Source of the DNA: Dyella subtropica
GTDB lineage: Bacteria > Pseudomonadota > Gammaproteobacteria > Xanthomonadales > Rhodanobacteraceae
Reading direction: 5' to 3'
Assembly (NCBI RefSeq): GCF_026283965.1
Contig: NZ_JAPDPD010000001.1
Coordinates: 517,939 to 581,938, forward strand
DNA: 64,000 nucleotides
A program made the position numbers and the translations under genes. This document shows, one piece after another, positions 1-8,685 of this stretch. Numbering within the stretch: position 1 is the stretch's first letter; each line of letters begins with the position of its first letter. The notes under the pieces were generated by a model, which worked only from the letters and a program-made list of their open reading frames with translations, did no database searches and had not been told where the DNA came from.

Positions 1-342
1 CCATCACCGGCGCAGGCCTGGCCCGGCGTGTCGCTGGAGCATGCGATCGAGCAGGCTTCGCATTGGTTCGCCGCCAATCCCTGGCAGCCGCAGGTGCCGA
101 TGCTGCTGGCTTCGGCTACGCCGGTGCTGCAGGAAGGAGGCTGGATGCTGCACACCGCCGCCGGCACGCTGTCCCTGCGCACACACGAGTCGTCGGCATG
201 GTCGCTGCTCGCCTTCAGCGGCGGACATCCGGTCAGCGTGATGGGTGAATGGGACGGTCGGCGGCTACGCCCGCTCGTCGCCCAGCATCCTGTCGAGCCG
301 ACGCGCCGCTGGGCGTTGGTCGGCGAGGAGGTTGCCACATGA
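1..342 (+). CDS. SWIM zinc-finger family protein, C-terminal part (partial)
   Basis: The reading frame is open from base 1 to the TGA at 340-342, so this is the 3' end of a gene starting outside the window. About 113 residues remain, with no cysteine or histidine cluster, so the zinc-finger part would lie upstream. The assignment comes from context: in many bacteria a SWIM-domain gene precedes DUF5691, MoxR ATPase, DUF5682 and VWA genes in this order. The stop overlaps the next start (ATGA), which indicates translational coupling. The family name is an inference; the coding frame itself is well supported. Confidence 0.6.
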   Translation, partial: PSPAQAWPGVSLEHAIEQASHWFAANPWQPQVPMLLASATPVLQEGGWMLHTAAGTLSLRTHESSAWSLLAFSGGHPVSVMGEWDGRRLRPLVAQHPVEPTRRWALVGEEVAT

Positions 343-1895
343 GCGCGCCGTGGATGAAACAAGCTCTGGTCGGCGTGGATCGCGCGCCATCGTTTCAGGT
401 CGATAGCGAGGTTGCTGGGCTACTCGATGCGGTGCTGGCACAGAGCGACGATCCAGCGCTCGCTTTCAGCCGTGCCGCGGGAATCATGACGGCCTGCAGG
501 TTGGCCGCGGTGACACTCGATCCCGCAGTAACTCCGCCCGTGCCGGCTGTCGGCGATGCCGGTGAGCTGACCCAGGAACATCCGTGGTTCCCCCTGCTCG
601 GGCCGTCTTTCGTCGAAGGCCCGGTGCGTCTGCAGCATGAGATCTGTGAGCGCGTGGCCGCGATCCGTGCCTGCCTGCCTGCGCCGTTGCTGCCGGTGGC
701 ACTGGATGCCGGCAAGCGCAGCCAGACGCTGCGGACCGCGCTGCTTGCCGCGATCGGTCAGCGCGGTCGCTGGCTGGCGCAGTTCAATTCCGCCTGGCAG
801 TTCGCCGTGGATGGCGCAGGCGAAGTCGACGCGTCGAATGATCGCCGTCTGTGGGACGAAGGCAGCCTCGCGCAGCGGGTGGATTACCTGCGCCGTCAAC
901 GCGCCATCGATGCTGCGCAGGCGCGCGATCTGCTGCAAGCGCAGTTCGGTGAGCTGCCGGCGAAAGAGCGCCTGGAACTGGTCGCGGTGCTGGCGCAGGA
1001 GTTGGGCAAGGCTGATGAAACACTGCTGGCTTCGTTGTTGTTGAAAGACCGCAGCCGCGACGTTCGGCAGCTCGCCGCCCGCCTGTTGGCGCAACTGCCG
1101 CAGTCGGCGCACGCACAGCAACTGGTGGCGTGGCTGCAGCCTTTGCTAGCGCAGAAGCGCGGATTGCTGGGGCGCAGCTGGCAATGCGATGCGCCCACGC
1201 AGGCCGATCCGGCCTGGGCCTCTGCTGCTATCGACGCCACGCGTCCGCAGCACGATTCGCTCGGCGAGCGAGCGTGGTGGCTCTACCAGCTGGTTCGGCA
1301 GGTGCCTCTATCGTGGTGGACATCGCACACCGGAATGAATGCAGCCGAGCTGCTCGCCTGGGCGGCCAAGGGCGACTGGAAAGCGGCGCTCTACCGCGGC
1401 TGGCACGAACGCGTCGACGCGGCGGATCGCGACTGGATCGAGGCGATGCTGGCGTCCCGGGATCGCGAGTTCGGCTACGAGATGTCCGGACTCCTCGCGA
1501 TGCTGCCGATGGCTGCGCGCGAAAAACACTGGCCGCGCACATTGGATCAACTGTCCAAGGACGGCACGCTTGTCGAGATCGTCGCCTCCTGTGCGCTTGG
1601 CGAAACCCTTTCCGCCGACTTCTCGCGTGCGCTGCTCGCGGATCTACACACCTGCGTTGAGAATGATCGCCTGCGCTACGACTTCGGGCTGCGCGCCCAG
1701 CTGCCCGAACTCGCGGCGCTGATGCATCCCGACGCCCTGGCGGAATGGCGCTCGCCGTCGCTGCGCGGGGACGAAACGCCGGCCCAAGCCGAAAGCATCC
1801 GTGAATTCGAACGCGTCGCCGCCGTGCGCCGCACGCTGCATGCCCACCATGCACGCCCACCCATCCTGATCGATCCGATACCGGAGCCGCGATGA
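339..1895 (+). CDS. DUF5691 family protein
   Basis: A 518-residue soluble protein. The ATG at 339 overlaps the upstream stop and is preferred over an in-frame GTG-type extension to 249, which would overlap the preceding gene by about 90 bases. The sequence is alanine/leucine rich and helical, with HEAT-like stretches in the middle (around residues 200-260, LAQLPQSAHAQQLVAWLQPLL) and tryptophan-rich segments typical of DUF5691. No catalytic motif is visible. It ends 4 bases inside the MoxR ATPase gene. Its molecular role is unknown; its constant company with MoxR and VWA genes suggests an adaptor or substrate-recognition role. Confidence 0.8.
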   Translation: MSAPWMKQALVGVDRAPSFQVDSEVAGLLDAVLAQSDDPALAFSRAAGIMTACRLAAVTLDPAVTPPVPAVGDAGELTQEHPWFPLLGPSFVEGPVRLQHEICERVAAIRACLPAPLLPVALDAGKRSQTLRTALLAAIGQRGRWLAQFNSAWQFAVDGAGEVDASNDRRLWDEGSLAQRVDYLRRQRAIDAAQARDLLQAQFGELPAKERLELVAVLAQELGKADETLLASLLLKDRSRDVRQLAARLLAQLPQSAHAQQLVAWLQPLLAQKRGLLGRSWQCDAPTQADPAWASAAIDATRPQHDSLGERAWWLYQLVRQVPLSWWTSHTGMNAAELLAWAAKGDWKAALYRGWHERVDAADRDWIEAMLASRDREFGYEMSGLLAMLPMAAREKHWPRTLDQLSKDGTLVEIVASCALGETLSADFSRALLADLHTCVENDRLRYDFGLRAQLPELAALMHPDALAEWRSPSLRGDETPAQAESIREFERVAAVRRTLHAHHARPPILIDPIPEPR

Positions 1896-2974
1896 GCACT
1901 GCCGTACTGCGCCAACATGCCGAGCACCAATTCGCCGAAGAACTCGATGCCATCAAGAAGGTGGACAACCGCCAGCGTCCGGCCAACTGGCATCTGTCGC
2001 CCTGGGCGGTGGTGACCTATCTGATGGGTGGCCGCCTCGACAACGGTTTCGAGGTCAGCGCCAAGTACATCGGCAATGCACGCCTGATGGAGATCGCCGT
2101 TGCGACGTTGGCCACCGACCGGGCGCTGCTGCTGTTCGGTGTGCCGGGCACGGCCAAGTCGTGGGTATCCGAGCATCTCGCTGCGGCGATCAGCGGCGAC
2201 TCGACACTGCTGGTGCAAGGCACCGCCGGCACCAGCGAAGAGCAGATCCGCTACGGCTGGAACTATGCGCAGCTGCTCGCCAATGGCCCCAGCGAAAAGG
2301 CCCTGGTCGCCAGCCCGCTGATGCAGGCCATGCGGCTGGGCAAGATTGCGCGCATCGAAGAACTCACCCGCATTCCCGCCGATGTGCAGGACTCGCTGAT
2401 CACCGTGCTGTCCGAGAAGACCTTGCCCATTCCCGAGCTGGGCTCGGAGGTGCAAGCCACGCGCGGCTTCAGCGTAATCGCCACCGCGAACAACCGCGAC
2501 AAGGGTGTCAACGAACTATCTAGCGCGCTCAAGCGCCGCTTCAACACCGTGATCCTGCCGGTGCCGTCCAGCGAGGCCGAGGAAATTTCCATCGTGGTCA
2601 AGCGCGTCGCCGAGCTGGGGCGCGCGCTGGAACTTCCGGCGGAGCCGCCGGCGCTCAAGGAAGTCGCGCGCATCGTGCGCATCTTCCGCGAGTTGCGTAA
2701 CGGCCAGACCGAAGACGGCAAGGCCAAGCTCAAATCACCCAGCGCCACGCTGTCCACGGCGGAGGTGATCTCGGTGATCAACAACGGCATGGCCTTGGCC
2801 GGCCATTTCGGCGACGGTGTGCTGCGTCCGGCCGATATGGCCTCGGGCATGCTTGGCGCCGTGGTCAAGGACCCGGTGCAGGACCAGGTGGTGTGGAACG
2901 AATACCTCGAGACCGTGGTGAAAGAGCGTTCCGAGTGGAAGGACTTGTATCGCGCCTTCCGCGAACACGCCTGA
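1892..2974 (+). CDS. MoxR-type AAA+ ATPase
   Basis: A 360-residue protein with Walker A motif GVPGTAKS (residues 83-90), a degenerate Walker B/MoxR motif RIEELTR (around 150-156), sensor-1 stretch IATANNRD and the GxNELSSALKRRF element typical of MoxR ATPases. MoxR proteins form hexameric, chaperone-like motors that work with VWA-domain partners on metal insertion or complex maturation. Here the VWA partner lies two genes downstream. The ATG overlaps the DUF5691 stop by 4 bases (ATGA). The helical C-terminal lid (residues 250-360) is complete and the length is normal for the family. Confidence 0.9.
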   Translation: MSTAVLRQHAEHQFAEELDAIKKVDNRQRPANWHLSPWAVVTYLMGGRLDNGFEVSAKYIGNARLMEIAVATLATDRALLLFGVPGTAKSWVSEHLAAAISGDSTLLVQGTAGTSEEQIRYGWNYAQLLANGPSEKALVASPLMQAMRLGKIARIEELTRIPADVQDSLITVLSEKTLPIPELGSEVQATRGFSVIATANNRDKGVNELSSALKRRFNTVILPVPSSEAEEISIVVKRVAELGRALELPAEPPALKEVARIVRIFRELRNGQTEDGKAKLKSPSATLSTAEVISVINNGMALAGHFGDGVLRPADMASGMLGAVVKDPVQDQVVWNEYLETVVKERSEWKDLYRAFREHA

Positions 2975-2983
2975 GGCGTGGCT

Positions 2984-5302
2984 ATGTCCGACGGGGTTTC
3001 CATCTACGGCATTCGTCATCACGGGCCGGGCTGCGCGCGCAGCCTGCTCAAGGCCTTGCAGGCCGCGCCGCCGGAGTGCGTGCTGATTGAAGGGCCGGCC
3101 GGTTGCGAGGTTTTGCTGGCGCATGTAAATGACGCGCAGCTGCAACCGCCGGTGGCTTTGCTGTCGCATGCCGTCGAGGATCCCCAGCGCGCCGTCTTCC
3201 ATCCCTTCGCCGTGTTTTCGCCGGAATGGCAGGCCATGCAATGGGCCGTGCGCGCCGGTGTGCCAGTTCGCTTCATGGACGTGCCGCCCAGTGTGACGCT
3301 GGCTTGGCAGCGCCAGGCCAAGGCTGCCAGCGAAGATTCCGCACCATCGGCGCCGACAACGGAAGAGGGCGATGACGTCGCAGCCCCTGAGATCGGTGAC
3401 GACGCTGCAAGAGTAGCGACACCGGACGCCAGCGACGACGTGCCGCACGACCCGCTCGACTGGCTCGCCCGCGCCGCCGGCTACGAAGACGGAGAAAGCT
3501 GGTGGAACCACATGGTGGAGGAGCGCGGCGACGGCGAAGGCCTGTTCGAGGCGATCGCTCAAGCCATGACCGAACTGCGCGAGAACGCGCAGCTCAAGAC
3601 GCGGCTCGATGCAGGGCAGGAAGCCATCCGCGAGGCGCACATGCGTAGCGTGCTGCGCGAGACGCGCCAGCAGGGGTATCAGCGCATTGCCGTAATCTGC
3701 GGCGCCTGGCATGTACCCGCGATCGCCGCCAAGACCACGGCTGCCGCCGATCAGCGCCTGCTCAAAGGTTTGGAAAAACTCAAGGCGCAGACCACCTGGG
3801 TGCCCTGGACCTACCGTCATCTCAGTATGCGTAGCGGCTATGGCGCGGGCATCGCATCGCCCGGCTGGTACGACCATCTCTGGCACAACGGCGGCGCCGA
3901 CATACGCGCCGTGGCTTGGTTCGCCCGCATTGCGCACTTGCTTCGCGAGCACGAACTGGATTGTTCGTCGGCGCACTTGATCGAAGCCTCGCGTCTCGCC
4001 GACACGTTGGCTGCCTTGCGCCAGCGACCGGCGCCCGGGCTGGACGAACTCAATGAGGCGACCCGCAGCGTGATCTGCAATGGCGACGACGCACCGATGC
4101 GCCTGATCGCCGAGCGCCTCATGCTTGGTGACGCGCTAGGCAGCGTGCCGAGCAGCGTGCCCACCGTACCGCTGCAGCGCGATCTGGAAGCGCAGCAGAA
4201 ACGCCTTCGGCTCAAGCCCGAGGCGTTGTCGCGCAAGCTGGATCTCGATCTGCGCAACGGCACCGATCTGCAACGCAGCCATCTGCTGCATCGCCTGAAC
4301 CTGCTTGGCATCGGCTGGGGCGGGCAGACCGTGTCTGGCCGCTCCGCGCGCGGCACGTTCCACGAAGTGTGGGATCTTGCCTGGGAACCGCATTACGAGG
4401 TCGAACTGATCGTCGCCAGTCGTTACGGCCATACGCTGGAACTGGCCGCGACAGCGTGTGCGGTGGAGCGGGCGGGCAAGGCTGATCGCTTGCCCGAGCT
4501 GGCTGCGCTGATCGATCGCGTGTTGCTGGCCCATCTCTCCGGCGCGGTGCAGGCTGTGGCCGCTCAGCTGGAGGCGCGCGCCGCCACCGATGCGGACCCG
4601 CTTGCTCTGCTCGGTGCGCTGCCTGCGCTGGCCAACGTGTATCGCTATGGCAACGTGCGCAAGACGGACGTGGCGCAAGTGGCGCATTTGTTCGACGGCA
4701 TGCTGCTGCGCGCTGGCCTCGGTCTGCCACTGGCGCTGGCTGATCTCGACGGCGAAGCAGCGGAAGCCGCACGTACGGTCGTGTTGGGCGCCGACCGCGC
4801 CGTCGAGCTGCGCCAGGGCGAAGCGCAGACGCAGGCGTGGCAGCGTGCGCTGCGTGTCGTCGCCTTGGCCGAGGGCGGTACGCCCCTGCTGCGCGGCTTG
4901 GGCACGCGCCTGCTACTCGATGCCGGCGTCTTCTCCACCGATGAAGCGGCACAGCAAATAAGCCTGAATCTTTCAGCAGGCGCGGAACCGCTGCAGTCCG
5001 CGCAATGGCTGGACGGCTTTCTTAACCGCAACGCCGCCGTGCTCCTGCATGGCGATGTCGTGTGGCCACTGATCGACGCATGGATCTGCGGTCTGCAGGA
5101 CGAACACTTCATGCGCGTCGTGCCACTGGTGCGGCGCTCCTTCGCGCAGTTCGAGGCCGCAGATCGGCGCGATCTCAGCCTGCGCGTCAAACAGCCCGCT
5201 GGGCAGCGCGCCGCCGCGGCCTCCGTGACCTGGGACGCGGCGAGAGCCAACCGAGCCCTGCCCATGCTGCGCGAACTGTTGGGGATAGCCGATGGACGCT
5301 GA
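2984..5302 (+). CDS. DUF5682 family protein
   Basis: About 772 residues. ATG 2984 is chosen; an in-frame GTG lies 6 bases upstream. The N-terminus has the hallmark YGIRHHGPG followed by VLIEGPAG, and near residue 240 a CGAWHVPAI block. These spaced His/Gly-Pro/Glu motifs recall the EreA/TIKI/TraB-type hydrolase fold, which is my inference. A charged low-complexity insert (residues 110-160, rich in Asp, Ala and Glu) separates the two motif blocks. The C-terminal half is helical and alanine/leucine rich. The gene overlaps the VWA gene by 11 bases, so the five genes are almost certainly co-transcribed. Confidence 0.8.
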   Translation: MSDGVSIYGIRHHGPGCARSLLKALQAAPPECVLIEGPAGCEVLLAHVNDAQLQPPVALLSHAVEDPQRAVFHPFAVFSPEWQAMQWAVRAGVPVRFMDVPPSVTLAWQRQAKAASEDSAPSAPTTEEGDDVAAPEIGDDAARVATPDASDDVPHDPLDWLARAAGYEDGESWWNHMVEERGDGEGLFEAIAQAMTELRENAQLKTRLDAGQEAIREAHMRSVLRETRQQGYQRIAVICGAWHVPAIAAKTTAAADQRLLKGLEKLKAQTTWVPWTYRHLSMRSGYGAGIASPGWYDHLWHNGGADIRAVAWFARIAHLLREHELDCSSAHLIEASRLADTLAALRQRPAPGLDELNEATRSVICNGDDAPMRLIAERLMLGDALGSVPSSVPTVPLQRDLEAQQKRLRLKPEALSRKLDLDLRNGTDLQRSHLLHRLNLLGIGWGGQTVSGRSARGTFHEVWDLAWEPHYEVELIVASRYGHTLELAATACAVERAGKADRLPELAALIDRVLLAHLSGAVQAVAAQLEARAATDADPLALLGALPALANVYRYGNVRKTDVAQVAHLFDGMLLRAGLGLPLALADLDGEAAEAARTVVLGADRAVELRQGEAQTQAWQRALRVVALAEGGTPLLRGLGTRLLLDAGVFSTDEAAQQISLNLSAGAEPLQSAQWLDGFLNRNAAVLLHGDVVWPLIDAWICGLQDEHFMRVVPLVRRSFAQFEAADRRDLSLRVKQPAGQRAAAASVTWDAARANRALPMLRELLGIADGR

Positions 5303-6485
5303 AAACCGAGATGACCAAGTCGTGACGACTACCCGCGCCGAACGCTGGCGACTGGTGCTCGGCAGTGAGGCCGAGCAAGGCTGCGGCGCGCTGGGCGGCA
5401 CGCTGCGGGAGATGGATGCGGCGATGGCCGCGCTCTACGAGCCGGAAGGCGAGCATGGCTTGAAGCGCCGCGGTGGTCGCGGCGCGTCGTCGCCGAACGT
5501 GGCGCGCTGGCTGGGCGACATCCGCAAATACTTCCCCTCGTCGGTTGTGCAGGTGATGCAGCGCGATGCGCTCGACCGCCTCGACATGCGCCAGCTGCTG
5601 CTCGAGCGCGAGATGCTCGAAGGCATACAACCCGACGTGCACATGGTCGCCAACCTGGTGTCGCTGGCCAGCGTGATTCCTGCCGGCACGAAAGAGACGG
5701 CGCGCATGGTGGTGCGGCAAGTCGTCGACGAGCTGATGCGCAAACTGGAAGAGCCGATGCGCTCTGCCGTCACCGGCGCGCTCGATCGCGCGCGCCGCAA
5801 TCGCCGTCCGCGCCATGCCGAGATCGACTGGCAGCGCACTATTCGCGCCAATTTGCGCCACTGGCAGCCGAGCCATCGCACCATCATTCCGCAGGAACTG
5901 ATCGGCTTCGGGCGCAAGGCACGCCGGCCGCAGCGCGAAGTGGTGCTGTGCATCGACCAGAGCGGATCGATGGCGGCCTCGGTGGTGTACTCCAGCATCT
6001 TCGGCGCCGTGCTGGCATCGCTGCCCGCCGTGTCCACCAAGCTCGTAGTATTCGATACCAGCGTGGTCGACATGAGCGAGCAGCTGGACGATCCCGTCGA
6101 TCTGCTCTTCGGCGTGCAACTCGGCGGCGGCACCGACATCAACCGCGCGGTGGCCTACTGCCAGGAGCTGATCCGCGAGCCGCGCAACAGCATCCTCGTG
6201 CTGATCTCCGATCTCTATGAAGGCGGAGTCGAGGAAAAACTGCTGGCGCGCGCGCAGGAACTGGTCGCCGCTGGCGTGCAGTTCATCACTCTGCTGGCGC
6301 TTAGCGACGAAGGCCGCCCCGCCTACGACAAGGCGCTGGCGGCGAAGCTGGCCGCGCTCGGTGTGCCTTCGTTCGCCTGCACACCCGACGCCTTTCCAGG
6401 CCTGATGGCGGCGGCCATTCGCCGCGACGACATCAACCAGTGGGCATCGAGCCGCGGCATGGTGCCGACGCGGCCGCAGGAATAG
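5292..6485 (+). CDS. von Willebrand factor A (VWA) domain protein
   Basis: A 397-residue protein. The N-terminal half is helical (YEPEGEHGLKRRGGRG region). The C-terminal VWA domain has a full metal-ion-dependent adhesion site: DQSGS near residue 221, the conserved Thr in GGGTDINRA and the Asp in LISDLYEGG. It should therefore bind a divalent cation and a protein ligand. VWA proteins act as partners of MoxR ATPases, and the MoxR gene lies two genes upstream in the same operon. The start ATG 5292 lies inside the DUF5682 gene. It is the last gene of the operon; 129 bases follow before the next start. Confidence 0.9.
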   Translation: MDAENRDDQVVTTTRAERWRLVLGSEAEQGCGALGGTLREMDAAMAALYEPEGEHGLKRRGGRGASSPNVARWLGDIRKYFPSSVVQVMQRDALDRLDMRQLLLEREMLEGIQPDVHMVANLVSLASVIPAGTKETARMVVRQVVDELMRKLEEPMRSAVTGALDRARRNRRPRHAEIDWQRTIRANLRHWQPSHRTIIPQELIGFGRKARRPQREVVLCIDQSGSMAASVVYSSIFGAVLASLPAVSTKLVVFDTSVVDMSEQLDDPVDLLFGVQLGGGTDINRAVAYCQELIREPRNSILVLISDLYEGGVEEKLLARAQELVAAGVQFITLLALSDEGRPAYDKALAAKLAALGVPSFACTPDAFPGLMAAAIRRDDINQWASSRGMVPTRPQE

Positions 6486-6614
6486 CCATCTGCGGCCCGA
6501 GCGAAGAGCTGTTCATCCCTATAGGGCCCGATCACTCACTATGTGGATCATGACGCGAATTCCACCTGCCTAGGTGCCAAATAGGCTCAGTGTCGCGCCG
6601 ATGGAGAGTGTCGA

Positions 6615-7739
6615 GTGAGCGTGGCCCAGCCAAGGGTGGGCAGGGGACGGATCGTCGCCCAGCGATTGTTCGATATCGCCTACGCGATCGACCTCGATCG
6701 GGCCGCTCTTCTCTGGCGCGGCCCATCGGATGGCGAACCCGCACGGCGCTCGGCACACGGGGCTACACCGGCGAAGACCATCGCCTTCGATGTGCCGCCA
6801 CTCCAGCTATCGCTCGGTGCTGTTGCGGTGACCATCGATGGACAGCCTAGAACGGCTGCGGCGACCGCGCGCCTTTACGACTTTGGTGCCGTCACGTTAT
6901 CGGTGTCGCTTGTCATCGCCGACCTGCCATGGCCGGATGTCGTGCAGTTGATTAATGCCGTGGATCACGCGATCGGCCTGGGTGCGTCGACGGATCTGTG
7001 GGCTCGATTGCTGGAGGATCTTTGCACGCACCTTGCGCCTGCGCTGACGCGGCCTAGCCAATCAACGGTTGAGGAAGACTATCTGCTCGCTATCGTCAAT
7101 GGCTTCGATCAGCCGTTGACTGCCACGGAGTTGCAGGAGCGAGTGGACCTGGTGCCCCTGCTATCCGGCGAGTCCCGCGCGCTGGCGGATTCGACTCGAA
7201 AGGAGTTGCTTGGACAACGATTTTCCTATTACGCGGATGACTTGGTGGTGCTTACCCCGGATCGAGCGTTCATCTATGAACCTACGGGTGATCCAGGCGT
7301 CGTGGATGTGCTGGAAGTGGCCAACGCGCAACTGCTTGAACTTCGTTACTACGATGCTTTGCTCAACGATGAGCTGCCGCGCATGTACGACCTCGTGGCG
7401 CAGACGCGGCGGGCGCTCAACCTGGTGGCCCCGCGCCGGCTGGCGGACCTGGCGCGCATGCTCTACACACTCGTCGCGGAAGTGACGGAACTGACAGAAA
7501 GGGTGGACAACGCGCTACAGGTGACCGAGGACGCTTATCTGGCTCGGGTCTACACCGCGGCGCTGGAGCTTCTGCGTGTACCGGCGATGGGGGCCTCGGT
7601 GGATCGCAAGCTAGCGATCATCCGCGACACCTATGCGGCCCTCTACGACGAGGCGTCAGCCAGCCGGGCCGGTCTGCTTGAGCTGACGATCATCTTGTTG
7701 ATCGTGGTGGAGATCGTGCTGGCGGTCATACGCCCCTGA
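6615..7739 (+). CDS. DUF155/RMD1-like membrane-anchored protein
   Basis: A 374-residue protein. The likely start is GTG 6615, with a GGAG-like ribosome site just upstream. The architecture is a soluble N-terminal alpha/beta region, a central VEEDYLLAIV block, a helical stretch with LTERVDNALQVTEDAYLARVY, and a single C-terminal hydrophobic helix (around residues 352-371, LTIILLIVVEIVLAVI). That arrangement, ending in a membrane anchor, matches the RMD1/DUF155 family, whose bacterial function is unknown. It is separated by 129 bases from the VWA operon and convergent with the sirtuin gene (7-base gap). The family call is by pattern only. Confidence 0.6.
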   Translation: MSVAQPRVGRGRIVAQRLFDIAYAIDLDRAALLWRGPSDGEPARRSAHGATPAKTIAFDVPPLQLSLGAVAVTIDGQPRTAAATARLYDFGAVTLSVSLVIADLPWPDVVQLINAVDHAIGLGASTDLWARLLEDLCTHLAPALTRPSQSTVEEDYLLAIVNGFDQPLTATELQERVDLVPLLSGESRALADSTRKELLGQRFSYYADDLVVLTPDRAFIYEPTGDPGVVDVLEVANAQLLELRYYDALLNDELPRMYDLVAQTRRALNLVAPRRLADLARMLYTLVAEVTELTERVDNALQVTEDAYLARVYTAALELLRVPAMGASVDRKLAIIRDTYAALYDEASASRAGLLELTIILLIVVEIVLAVIRP

Positions 7740-7746
7740 GCAAGCC

Positions 7747-8577
7747 CTACGCAATAAACGCAAGCGCCTCAGCACAAGACATCTCGACCTTGAGCTGGAG
7801 CAGAGCATCCGCCCGCGTGCGCCCCAGGTTCACGGCAGCCACCGGTTTGCCTTGGCGTGCGGCTGCGTTCACGAAGCGGTAGCCCGAAAACACCATTAGC
7901 GAGGAACCCACCACCAGCACGGCATCGGCGGCGTCCATGCCGCTCATCGCCGTGGCCACGCGATCGCGCGGCACGTTCTCGCCAAAGAACACCACATCAG
8001 GTTTCAGCAGGCCATCGCAATGAGGGCAGGGAGGTATGCGGAAGCGAGAAAAATCCTGTCCTTCCAGGTCGGCATCCCCGTCCGGTGCATCAGCCGCGTC
8101 CAGATGCGCCCAGTCCGGATTCAACGAGAGCAGCCGTTCTTGGAATTCGGCGCGCGGAAAGCGCTGCTCGCAGCTCATGCACCGCACCAGGTCAAGGCGT
8201 CCATGCAGATCGACCACGTTCCGGCTGCCGGCCGCCTGATGCAATCGATCCACGTTCTGGGTCAGTAGCAGCTCGACCTTGCCAGACTGTTCCAGCCGCG
8301 CAAGCGCTTGGTGCGTCGCGTTGGGCCTGGCACGGCCAAAGCGGCGCCAGCCGACCATGCTGCGTGCCCAGTAACGCTGGCGCGTGCTCGCTGCGCCCAT
8401 GAAGGCTTGATAAGTCACCGGCTGCGCCCGCTTCCAGCCGCCGTCCGCATCGCGATAGTCCGGAATGCCCGAGTCGGTGCTGCAACCCGCGCCGGTCAAC
8501 ACGAACAGGCGTCGATGGGTGTGCACGAAATCCTGCAGGTAGGCATGGGCGGTATCGAAGGTAGGGATGTGCTGCAT
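7747..8577 (-). CDS. Sir2-family NAD-dependent protein deacylase (sirtuin)
   Basis: The NAD-binding signature GAGCSTDSGIPDYRD lies near the N-terminus, followed by TQNVDRLH and the catalytic-His motif LHGR. A zinc ribbon is formed by CMSC and, about 80 residues later, CPHC, and the GSSLMVFSGY block closes the Rossmann fold. It should remove acyl groups from lysines using NAD+. The bacterial sirtuin is usually about 240-280 residues; here ATG 8577 gives 276 and an in-frame TTG at 8598 gives 283. The gene is convergent with the DUF155-like gene, and its product is cytosolic. Confidence 0.92.
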   Translation of the reverse strand: MQHIPTFDTAHAYLQDFVHTHRRLFVLTGAGCSTDSGIPDYRDADGGWKRAQPVTYQAFMGAASTRQRYWARSMVGWRRFGRARPNATHQALARLEQSGKVELLLTQNVDRLHQAAGSRNVVDLHGRLDLVRCMSCEQRFPRAEFQERLLSLNPDWAHLDAADAPDGDADLEGQDFSRFRIPPCPHCDGLLKPDVVFFGENVPRDRVATAMSGMDAADAVLVVGSSLMVFSGYRFVNAAARQGKPVAAVNLGRTRADALLQLKVEMSCAEALAFIA

Positions 8578-8685
8578 AAGCGGTTTGAGTCTGTTCAAGG
8601 TTCCCGAGACGATACGCCGTGCAGGCGTTGGTAGGAGCGTAGCCTACGTCGCCGCACTCAGGCGTTTTCGCGGTGGCTGGGACAC

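Noticed and set aside
2735..3976. A 413-residue minus-strand frame
   Set aside because: It is antisense to the MoxR and DUF5682 genes, with no ribosome site or recognisable motif.
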